Below are positions 23,363-34,100 of a DNA stretch of 64,000 bases, one piece after another (position 1 is the first letter of the stretch; each line of letters opens with the position of its first letter). A program made the translations under genes and the position numbers. This DNA is from Branchiostoma floridae (taxonomy: Eukaryota; Chordata; Leptocardii; Amphioxiformes; Branchiostomatidae). The notes beneath the pieces are model-generated. The model saw only the letters and a list, made by a program, of their open reading frames with translations. It did not search any database and had not been told where the DNA came from. The stretch is from contig NC_049986.1 of the NCBI RefSeq assembly GCF_000003815.2, positions 15,021,811 through 15,085,810 of the forward strand, given 5' to 3'.

Positions 23363-25523
23363 TCACAGCGCCGTCGTAGCGTACTTTTGTCCCTTCTTGT
23401 ATCGCCGTTTTTCCTTAGGGATGAGGGAGTGGTCGATAGCCTTCGCCATCTCGGTTTTGTTGGCGTCCTCATCATCGAACTGCTCCTCTAGACACTGCAG
23501 CAGGAGCTGGAGTTTCACCGTCATCTTATCTGTCAGGAAATACAGGGTGGGAATTTTGGTTTAATAGCAGTTTATCAATGGTGAAAAATAATGTGTTTTT
23601 GCAATTATCAGAGATAGTCTGCTTTCCGTTGCTGTTAGTATCATCTGAGGCGTTTCTTATTTTCGATAACTTCGTGAATTCTATACGATATACATGGTCT
23701 GCAGGCTAAGCCAAAGATGGGCAAACTTTTCTATGTACACATCAAACCCTATCATATTTGTGATAATATGAAATGATTATAACAGGTCTTATTTGCATAG
23801 CCTTATTTGTAACTAACGTTGCCTTTTTGTAATTACGTTTGTTTCACAATGCAATAGTCTTTATAGCAAGTCTTTTAGTGAGCGCTACGATTTCATGGAC
23901 ACTATGTTCCTTAGACACCACGCTGGTGGCGCTGCTGCTGATGGAGTCCTTTTAGAAAGCGAACTTCGAATTCAAGCATACAAACAACCTACGAGCGGCA
24001 TGAAGCAAAGCCCCACCTTACCTATACAGTTCTGTAGCCATGCGGGTTTCTTGACGCGCACCAGCCAGTAGACCGGAAGTCCCGTGGCAGTGATACCGAG
24101 GCCCGTTGCCATGGCAACGGGCGAAGAGTAGCCAGACATGGTAACCATGGCAGCGCAGCAGGTGGCGAACACGACAGGGATCCACACAGGGTACTGTGGA
24201 AATATAGATTTAACGATTCAGTCACGATGATTTCCAGAAAGTTTACATAACTTTACATGGCAACGTGGCTGGAGGTAGGCAGCCGCTGTCCATGGTGCTG
24301 AAATCATTTCAACTTATTTCATCAACAATGGGACTTTCCTACAAAGCTGTTCAGCAAGAAATCTATCCGTGCCTTTACTAAAAGCAATGTTAAGAGTATT
24401 TCTTCTCCAGTTCAGTAAATATCCTGTCTTTTTAATGCCATGCAAATATGCCACAATTCTAGAATTAACCGTTGTGTTTTTTGTAGTATGTAGGAGGTTA
24501 ACCGTTGCGGCCGATCTTGCTTCTCAATCATTTCTTGATACTGAACATGTGGCGGGAAAATTGCGTTAAAAAGATACCTACCCGTATGGGCCTGTGTCGG
24601 TGGGGCTGCTTGTACCGGAGCCAGGGGATGGCGAGGGTTGACATCCCGATAAACAACCACCGCACGGAGCTCAGGAACGTGATCAGCTGGGATACATCCT
24701 TTATCGCTAGCATACCCAGGGAGATAGGACACTGGGATAGACAAACAACACGTCAATAACAAGTCTTATAGATGTTTTAAACACCGTACCCGGGCAGATA
24801 GAACACTGGCATATAGACACATGTATACAACATGTGACGCACACGTCATGACGCGTCAATAACAAGTCACTAAACACCCGTACGGTACCCCGGGAGATAG
24901 GACACTGGGATGGGCACACCACACGTCATTAACACGTCACTGACATGTCACGCACGACAACATACTCAGAGAGACGGTATAATGAAATAGATACATAAAA
25001 TATTACTAACACGCCATACGCTTCGCTATCATGTCATTTACGACCAATATGTCGATGGAGATAGGACACTGGGATAGACTTACAACACATCACTAACATG
25101 TCAAGGCGCGTAAATAACGACCAAGGTGCCCAGAGACATGGAATGAATATTGAGATAGTCAGACATACAACAGATATCAATATTAAAGGCCTGTTCACTA
25201 GACGGCGACCGGTTAGTGACCGAAATTGGATTTGTGTGATTACGGATATTATGCAACAATCGCAGCCGACAAATACGCAGCAGTCACAGCCTGCAGTGGC
25301 AAGATTGCTTTGTTACATTGGCTCATTGTGTTAACCGCATGCCCACGACACTGAGAAGTTGATAAATTGACCACCATAACTGACCAGTAGAAGGATAGCA
25401 GGCATTGGTGTACACTTGGTCACGTGAAGCGTCTTCAGGATGGTGGGCAGGGTGCCGTCTCGTGCGCCTGCGTACATCACTCTATGGCAGGACAGGTTTA
25501 GCTGAATAAGTCATAGAATAACG

Positions 25524-25596
<73 letters not shown>

Positions 25597-28500
25597 ACAA
25601 ACACAGAGAGAGAGAGAGAGAGAGAAACACACACACACACAGACACAGGCACTGACACACACAAACACACGCACACACACCGCTGCATAAAGACGTGTGG
25701 GACAGACCAGAGTCATACAAACAAATACTGTTTAACCAATACTTCTATTCTTAGCATACCAACTAGGGTGTCCCCAGCCTTACCGTGATGTAGCCAGGAA
25801 GATCCCGTTCGCGACCCCGACACAGGAGATCAGCACGGCGATGGGAACCGTCCAGCCCAGGGAACCCATGGCGCTTTTCGCAAAGGTCTGTAACGGTCAA
25901 ATTCAAGAGAAGATATCAAGACTACAACATGATACATTTTTATGCATTCTAAGACATTGTTGTGTGTGCAAGTGAGACGAAATTTCCTCATCTACCACTC
26001 ATGTAAAAGTTTAGACTGTTTTGAAAATATCAATGTTTATCTCGATTATCTACTCAGTACTCTTCGGCTGTACAAATTAATAACGTCACATAAAGAACTC
26101 ATCCTTCAGCTAGTATGGCTAGAAGGCCTTTCTGTGACATCACTATTACACGGGTATTTGCCCCACCGGAAAGCACTAAGGCGTACTCAAAATACAATTT
26201 TTTTACGTGAATGATCTAGAAACCTTCATCTCACTGACATTTTGTTATGAAGCATTCTCTTAACCTCACTGCTGTCTAGTCGAAGTCTTTGGTATAATCT
26301 GCTCCAGCGATACGTTACAGTCTCGACTGTATGAAAGATAAAAAAAAACATACCACAGCCACTGCAGACGACTCGATGACGTCATGTGCTGACATGACGA
26401 TGTGATAGGCGAAGATGGTCAGCAGATACATGGCAATTATGACTACTTCTCCCACAATCATGGCACGTGGCATCGTCCTGGGGACCGAAAGGAAGAGGAT
26501 GAAAAATAGAAGGAGAAAAGGAAACAGAAGAAGAAACTCTATGACACAAAAACACTGTCAGATACAATATGAGCCAATTCATAAGAAAGTATTACAGTTC
26601 AGGAAGATTGTAAGTTAGCCAAGCTTCAATTCTATACGTTTTGCTTAGCGTAACACCGCTAACAAAACAATATATTATGTATACGCGTACGCAAATCAGC
26701 AAACTCTGCATGTAATCATTTCCTTGGCAGGCAAATTAGTAAATTATGCGGTAGATGTGTGAGAACTCACTTCTCCGGCCTATGGATCTCCTCTGTAACG
26801 GTGTTGAGGTAAAACCTGGAGGCAAAGGTAAAATATATCATGATTCATGATATGGAACGTAGCTCTTGATATGTTCCTTTATGAAAGGCTTAAACTTTTT
26901 ATACTTAACTGTTCACCGCTGGTCATGCAAGAGCTATCTACTGATAAGCACGACTATAGCATTTTCAGAGCACAACATATCAAACCCGGATGTTCCGCTG
27001 CAGTACCATACAAAGCCATTAGGGTGCCTATCATCGAACTTAGTTTTTCCGACGACAACCCACATACTAAATGCCATGACAACTTATCGAGTTATGCTGC
27101 CCACAGACAGACAGACAGACACAAACAAATAAACAAACAAACAAAAGAAGATAATAAAACAAGGCAGTGGGAAATGACTGAGATGAATAAGTCCCTTACC
27201 ATCCTGCATAGGCGAACATCCCGCTATAGAACGCCTGCGAGAGTTTGCCTGGATCCAGCGCTGGACCATCGAACGTGAAGTACTCTAGCTTGCCGTTTCC
27301 TGAGAAGATGTTAAAGATGGTACTATGATATCGTTTATCAAACCTTGGATAGTGACTGGAGTTTTTTTATTATCTTTTAATGTGGATTCCTCTTTAATGT
27401 ACGTTTCCATGATAAGTACATAACCAGCTGAAACCTGTGGGAACATTCAGTGCTGGTATCCGTAGTTTTTAATACTAAACATTGGAGAATTATTCCACAA
27501 GTGTCAAACCCAAAACATTTATGATCACACTTCTATGTCACTATCGTATACATCTTTACTCACCGAACCAAATTTCAAGTATCCCTGCAAAGATAATCAG
27601 GAACAGTCCCGCCACTTTGCCCACGGCGCAGAAGTCCTGCACTTTGGTGGCCCAGCTCAGCCGGAAACAGTTCACAAACGTCAGGAGAACTGAGGAGGGA
27701 CGGTCCGGCGGAATTAGTCTCTTTATCTAATCTCCAACCAGATCCACGTTGCGTAATGTATAGTATCAAACTTCCCGTTTGACTCCCTTAGCCGGCTATA
27801 CTCCCTGGTCAGCTTTGATACTATCTTATGACATCATAGGATCTGCTTGGAGATTACTCTTTATCATTCTAGGTTTAGGACCGCATTGTCAACAGCGACA
27901 CCTAGCTGCAGTGTTGGGTATAACCGGTAAGTATTACCCTGAGGAACGTGACAGACGGTCACCAAAACGTACCTGGCAGTCGTATTTTATATATCATTGT
28001 TGTGAATATAAGACCTTGTTATCCATCGTTTTCATTGTTTAGCAAATATATACATGTGTATATTTGGGATGATGGAGGTCTGTTCCCTGCCACCGCTAGG
28101 ATTGACGTAGATGATGCACAGGGGGTGATTTTAATTGCTGTTATTTCGTAAACAAAGACTGCTGGCGAGTTCCTAGAAGCCTATTACATATAAGTAGCAA
28201 ATCACAACTCAATTAGACACGCGATTACTCAGGAATTAGCACTTAATTATTGGTACTTTAACACAAAACACATTCTGAAAACATCACGAGTGATTCCAAC
28301 AGTGTGAAAGAAATCCCCACGAGTGGTATAAACATAGGCCCCTTTCTCCACTAATGACCTCCAACCTATCATTCAATGCTGACTCTCAACCTATAATTGT
28401 ATAATTGGCGTAAACAAGTCTACATGTCGCTGGGTACATAGCGTTGCCATCTGTTGTCTGTGTATGTGATTTACTACTATGTGGTCGTAAATCAAACCTG

Positions 28501-30114
28501 TTTCAACCAAAGACCAAAAAGAACACTTGGTGGATATCTTCATTGTATCTGAGTCTTTGTGTCACTAATGGCGTGCAGATAGTGCCAAGGTAGTTCTAGC
28601 CTCGGGCTGAGGGCGTTGTTGCGGTCAGGTAGATAAAAAGGGTCACCAAGGGTGCTCACGGCTTCTATGCTGTGCACTCTCTCAAACATGCCATTACCAA
28701 GTTAAACACACTCGGTGATAGGGGGAGGATCACCAAGAATGTACCCTGTAATGTCAGAAACAATGTGGCCCAGGGGATCTTCGATGTGCTCGAAGGGGTG
28801 TCATCCAAAACGTCCGGGAGGACAGTCTGATAGCTATACTGCAGTCCCCGTCAGTAATGTGCAAGCGGGGATTCGGACATGCTTAATTAGTCAAGGACGT
28901 TATATTCCTATATGATATCCTTGCTTTAGGGTATATATTATCAACTATATTCCTTTGTTTTGTAACCTTTGTATGTATGGAATTTGAATGGCTTATAGAT
29001 TACATGATGCTTACATGTACAGAATGTTGTTGTTTCTACGTTGGAATTTTTGGCCCAATGTCCGCTTTCTTGGCCTTAATTGCTACCTTGGTGTGCTAAT
29101 CTTGTACACTGTTTTCATAGCTTAGCTATGTATAGTCATGCCAATCTTAGTTAAGTATTACACCATGTTATGTTGACCTACCTGGGGTTTTGCCTCAATG
29201 AGGTAGGCGTCGGGTTTCCTATTGTCCTGTAACTCTGGCTTTGTTTTTAAATTCCGACAGCTAACGTTATAATTAGTATATGCACATTTCACACATACCA
29301 ATGATGTATTGCTTTTACTTGTATTCATGTTTGTGTGTGTATGTGTTTGGGTGAGAAGGTGTGTATATTTGTGTGTGTGTGTTTGTGTGTGTGCGTTCCT
29401 TTCTTACTCTCTCTTACGTCGTATAATCAGATGTATGGGTCTTAAAAACCTATAAGCAGCATTTCCGTGTCAATAATGTATCATTTGCAGCAAATATATA
29501 AATGAAAATTTGCGTGGTTTGGATTGGATTGTCTAAATCATCTCCTTTGATGATTGATCATCTTTACCTTCAGTTGCACATAGTCGCATAGTATGAAACT
29601 ACCACCACCCATACCTACCTATAATGGCTGCAGCCAGCAGATTGACCGGTAATGCCGGCGGGTCGCAGTACTCGAAGAACGGTTTGACGCAGTAGGTAGC
29701 GGCTGTTCTAGAGAGGACGGCTATCACTCCAGGCCGGATGATGATCATCTGTGTCCACAGTCGCAGGAAGGCAAGGATCGGTCCGAACGCTTCCTTTATG
29801 TAGGCGTAGTCGCCGCCGCACCTCTGTAAGGTGGTGCCGAGCTCGATGTAACTCAGCGCCCCCAGCATGGTGATCACGCCGCAGATACTCCACACAATCA
29901 TGGCCATGCCGACAGACCCAGAGTTGATGAGGATACCCTTGGGGGATATGAAGATACCGCCGCCGATGGTGCAGCCGACCACGATGTTCATGGCTTTGAA
30001 GACCCCGATGTTGCGCCTCAAGGCGACGGGCTTCTCGAGCTCAACGAACTGCCGGTTGACTCCCGTCCCCTTCACGGGCAGACGGTGCTTCCGACGTGCG
30101 CCGACCGACAGCAT
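23363..30114 (-). CDS. SLC7 light-chain amino-acid transporter (b0,+AT/LAT type)
   Basis: Ten exons in coding order: 30114-29619, 27689-27564, 27299-27200, 26815-26771, 26477-26354, 25887-25784, 25481-25385, 24731-24582, 24193-24022, 23529-23363. They sum to 1581 nt, 526 aa (human b0,+AT 487). The family are 12-helix amino-acid exchangers that pair with SLC3 heavy chains by a disulphide. Supporting features are the TM1 motif TIGGGIFISPKG, ELGTTLQRCGGDYAYI, and the Cys in FFEYCDPP before TM4 at the place of the heavy-chain disulphide. FAYAGW and EEIHRPEKTMPRAMIVG follow, then FAKSAMGSLGW and YAGARDGTLPTIL. The C-terminal tail is long, acidic then basic. Intron 6 contains a long CA repeat, intron 1 a MITE and a decayed coding remnant, and intron 7 degenerate tandem copies of the exon-8 acceptor region. 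The closest human subtype is not settled. Confidence 0.94.
24719..25110 (-). repeat. Degenerate tandem repeats copying the exon-8 acceptor of the SLC7 gene
   Basis: The real exon-8 start (exon edge at 24731, motif GGGAGATAGGACACTGGGAT on the plus strand) is echoed by three variants with the equivalent edge at about 24805, 24904 and 25068. All lie in intron 7, upstream of the exon in the gene's direction. Between them are variants of AACACGTCAATAACAAGTC. Spacing is irregular (74, 99 and 164 bp) and divergence is higher than in the PSMB7 array. Confidence 0.75.
25529..25680. repeat. (CA)n and (GA)n microsatellite
   Basis: A long pure CA run (about 25529-25593) is followed by a GA run (about 25603-25624) and further interrupted CA. 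It lies in intron 6 of the SLC7 gene. The apparent Cys/Val-rich open frames on the minus strand come only from this repeat. Confidence 0.97.
27728..27856. mobile_element. 129-bp MITE with 9-bp target-site duplication
   Basis: The terminal inverted repeats are TAATCTCCAACCAGATCC at the left and its near complement GGATCTGCTTGGAGATTA at the right. An inner inverted pair (TAGTATCAAAC / GCTTTGATACTA) extends the symmetry. The flanks are identical, CTCTTTATC at 27719-27727 and 27857-27865. It has no coding capacity. The same terminal motif occurs alone near 2389, 30485 and 33790, so the family is spread through the window. It lies in intron 1 of the SLC7 gene. Confidence 0.9.
28540..28860 (-). pseudogene. 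Decayed protein-coding remnant of unknown family
   Basis: One minus-strand frame stays largely readable over about 300 bases and looks protein-like (for example DPLGHIVSDITGYILGDPPP and NNALSPRLELPWHYLHAISD). It is interrupted and has no splice sites or start. It lies in the long first intron of the SLC7 gene and is not part of that transporter. I do not recognise the family; a fossil mobile-element fragment or a gene fragment are both possible. Confidence 0.35.
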
Positions 30115-31178
30115 AGCTGGTGCAGAGAGCTGCGCTTGTCAACGTTCCAAAATCTCACCCCAAGTCACCAAAATACCCTTCGGGTAGGACAAAAGACTGG
30201 AGACAGATTTCGCCGTGTCTTTGCTAGACTCTGTGACAGAAGACGGATACTGCAGTGTTGGGAAAAGGAGGGACCGGGCTTGAGTCCTTGTCCTACCTTG
30301 GTTTCTTGACGTTTTCAGACAAGGACACTTAAGGACGCCTTCTCACAGTAGCTTGTCCCTGGCTGCACTGGCTGTAACACCTGGGGGCACAGAAAAACTA
30401 GTCCTGCGGGTTGCGCTGACGTCACACTGCCTTGAACAGGTGTGCTGAACCGTGACAGCCTATGAGCACTTTTGTAAATACCACATACATGTATCTGTTA
30501 TATAATCTCCAAGCAGATGTGTGCGTCAGACTTATTTTGCACGGCGTTTTGTGTCATTTTCTATGTTTCACAGTGCTGTGTTTGTGTGTTTGTGTTTGTG
30601 TGTGTTTGAATATGTGTGTGTGTGTGTCCGCGTCCGTGTGTGTGTGTGTTGGATTCTTTAACATGCATGTGTCTGATGACCCAACAACATTCCATTCAAC
30701 TCACAAGTCAGCTTGGCTGTCTTTTTAATGGTCTCATTGCCAATTCTGTACCAAAATCTCATACCATACACATTCCTGAGAGTCTACAGAACTGTGAAAA
30801 GGTAAGGAACTACTGTAAAAAAATTACTTTTGTGCTTGCCATCAACACCGTCAATATTTTCAGTTTTTAAGAGTTCGTTGATGGGGCTATTCATATTGTG
30901 TGATCAACATCTAAACAAGTAGAAAGGCAATGTTTGAAAGCAAAACTAGACAAACAAACTACTGCTCTGTCTATTCGTACTCAAACACATTAATATCTAC
31001 GATGACCAGCTTCTCCAGCTCTGTCCTACCACTTGCTACATAATGTAATAGAGCAACACAGAGTGTCTGCTACTCTCCATTAATCATATAAGAAAAATGA
31101 GAAGAAACGGAGCAAAATGTTTGCAAGTTAAGTGATTCTTGCGAATGACTGTGTCGTCGCCATTAATTCAAACGGACA
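30115..31178. other. Intergenic region between the SLC7 gene and the factor B-like gene
   Basis: About 1.06 kb holding the upstream region of the SLC7 gene and the 3' flank of the factor B-like gene, both minus strand. GT-rich simple sequence lies at about 30575-30650. One copy of the short MITE-end motif (TAATCTCCAAGCAGATG) lies near 30485. No exon is recognised. Confidence 0.45.
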
Positions 31179-34100
31179 TCAGTTGATGACGCTGTGGATC
31201 CAGTCCAGATATTTGGCCACCATGGTGTACAGTCCGAGCTGACCGGGTCGGCCGCAGCCCTGGTCAGTTCCCGTACTGACCACCCCGGCCAGGTACCACC
31301 GGGTCCTCCCGTCGTTCCCGCGGGACACCATGAAGGGTCCGCCCGAGTCGCCAGGGCAGGCGTCCCGCCCTCCCGCGAGGTCTCCCGCGCAGAACATCCG
31401 GGAGGTGTAGTGTGCGGTGGGCCGGCCCGCGGCCTCCATGGCACGCTCACACGTGCCGTGGGACTGGACGGGCAGGGCGATCTGCTGCAGGATCTGGGCG
31501 GTGGGCGTGTCCCCGTCGCCGAGACGACCCCACCCAACGACGGTACCGGTCGTGCCAACCTCACTCATCCTCAGTCCTGAAAAAAATCAAAACAGTTTTC
31601 TTTAACTTTACATCGTAGAGTGACGGACTAATTACTCGGCTAACCGACATCTATCGCACCGCAGTCACCCCTCAGTAAGGCTGTAGCTGCATAGTTCCAT
31701 TTTATAACTTTTATTCAGCCTTTTATTCAGTTTAGAACTTTTATTGGTAGGCTGAATAAAAGTTCTTAGAACATGGCCACTACAACTCAGGAACCCCCGA
31801 GTGGGCGAGCGACCGTATCTACCCATAACTATGCGGCTCCAGATGTCTCACTGAAGGATGACTGTGGTGAGATAAATGTCGGTTAGCTGAGGACTCTACT
31901 ATATAGCTTTCATTTCGCATAAAAATGAATTTTGCGCAGCCAAGTCATTGCTTGATCTTGAGTTGATGATTACCTTGCCGCACGTTTGTGGGTAGGCACA
32001 CGGGTCTGATCCATGGTCCCAGCACGACTGCGTCCCGGAGCTCTAACAGCGCTATATCGTAATCAAAGGCGTCACTGTAACGGTCATAGTCCTCATGAAT
32101 GTACGCCTTCTTCACAGGTACATACTGGGCATGCGCGGTCTTTGAAGTGCCAGGCAGGGACCTTTCAGTTAGACCTGCATGGAATTGGAAAATGATTTCG
32201 TATGACGTTAACCTAACAAGTTGATATTCTAGTTGATACATTGAAGAGAACAAGATAATTCGAAAATCATTAAATAAACAGATATAGTGGTATCTATACG
32301 TTAAGTAATAGTAGAAATAAACTCCAGAACAACTTTTCTTGAAACAAACGTACCTAAACCTACAACAATGTCGGTGTCAATGTTGCCATGGCGATATACT
32401 TCTCCCGTGATGCAGTGCGCGGCGGTGACGACCCATCTTGATCTCAGTAGAGAAGCGCCACAGAAATATTTGTTGTTCCCCTGCAAATAGAAGGTAGGAA
32501 TGGCGACAGTAATCTTGCATGTAGCAAACGCTGTAGATGATCGAAGGCCCACCTTTTGTCATTAGCGGCCGGACTGGACCAAACTGGGCTGTTTAACGTA
32601 GTGACGCCAGCGATGACGTATTTCACAAGTATGTTTTGTCTGTTACATGCTTTACTTTGTCATCAACAACTGGGCATTGCATGTTGGCCATATACAGGGA
32701 TACTGACTGAGCCCATACCTGTTCTGTCTTTAGAAACAGCGCTGTTTGCCACGGCCATGCCCCTTTTTTCGAGTCGGTGCCTCCATCGATGCGCGACCGG
32801 GGCCTGTCCCTCCCGCCCACAGGGACAAGTCCCACAGGGAAGTGCAGATGACGGATGCGGCTATGACGGGTACGAACCAACCTCGTTGGTACGATGCCAC
32901 AATCCGTGACATCAGATTGCCTCTTCCTGTCCCGGGGCTGTTCTGCCGGTTGAGGGGTGACAGGTGGACTTGTTCTTGCCACATCTTCTTTGGGTGTTGA
33001 CAATTCGACTGATGTAGAAGAAGCTGTTGTCGATTCTAGGGAACAAATGGAAACACTCATGCTCCGAAATGCCAAACTGCTTCTGTACTACATCCTACAT
33101 GTTTCTGAAGTCACGCTCTATATTCAAAGTTGCATTTCTAAATGTCTCTGTTGCTCCTATTGTTAGAAGATGCGGAAAGTTACCTCACCTGTTGGAACAG
33201 TTTGGAGTGTTGACGACTCCATTGGTGCTGGACCCACTGTTGTCAATTCTGTTGAACAGATAAAACAAGAAATATTTTCAAAAAGCTGCACATTGCAGCG
33301 AGGTTAGTGAACGTTATGGCACCTAATGCCATCGCTTTTGATTTTCACTGGCATCTCTTCTTTGGCAACCTAGGCATTTGTAGAGACAATCAAATTAGTA
33401 GCTATAATGGGCGAAGAAACCATCTTAAAGCATCACGTTAAAAGAGATCTAAATGATGGACGAATATTTCATACATAATATTCCAACCCTAGTTTCTTTA
33501 AAGTTATCCCACCTGCTGGAAGAATAGTGCCAGCCCACGCCATGAGGCTGGTGACGTTAGTGTAGAACCCATAGCCCCTGCCGTCACACACCGGAGATAC
33601 GCCCCAACTCACAAGACCGGTCAGAACCCATCTCTGCGACCTTCCAAAAGAGAAACATAAGCAGAACTAGGATTGAACTAGATGACGCTTTTATAAAGAG
33701 CGCAACAAGAACTAGCAAGTATACAATGAAAGACAATTGTTGCATGCCACAGAACTACGGTTTAAATTCTACAGAAAGGCGTATGAGACATCTGCTTGGA
33801 GATTACCTGTCCTCCTTCTTGACGTGCTTGACGACGAAAGGTCCCCCGGAGTCCCCCCGGCAGGCGTCCCGGGGCCCTCCGCTGTCCCGGGCCCGGTGTC
33901 CCGCACAGAACATCCTGTCCGTGTACGACAGGGCCTGTTCAGATTTGCTGGTGCTGATTTCGCGCAGGCACTCGCCGTCGCTGCGTATGGGCAGCTTCAC
34001 CTGCTGAAGGTGCTTGGCGGGCCGCCATGACTTTGATGAGGTCACACCCCAGCCAGTGACGTAACCAGACTTCTCTCGTCTAAATTCGTCAACTTTGGGT

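Noticed and set aside
25482-25720. Cys/Val-rich minus-strand open frames
   Set aside because: They are translations of the CA/GA microsatellite.
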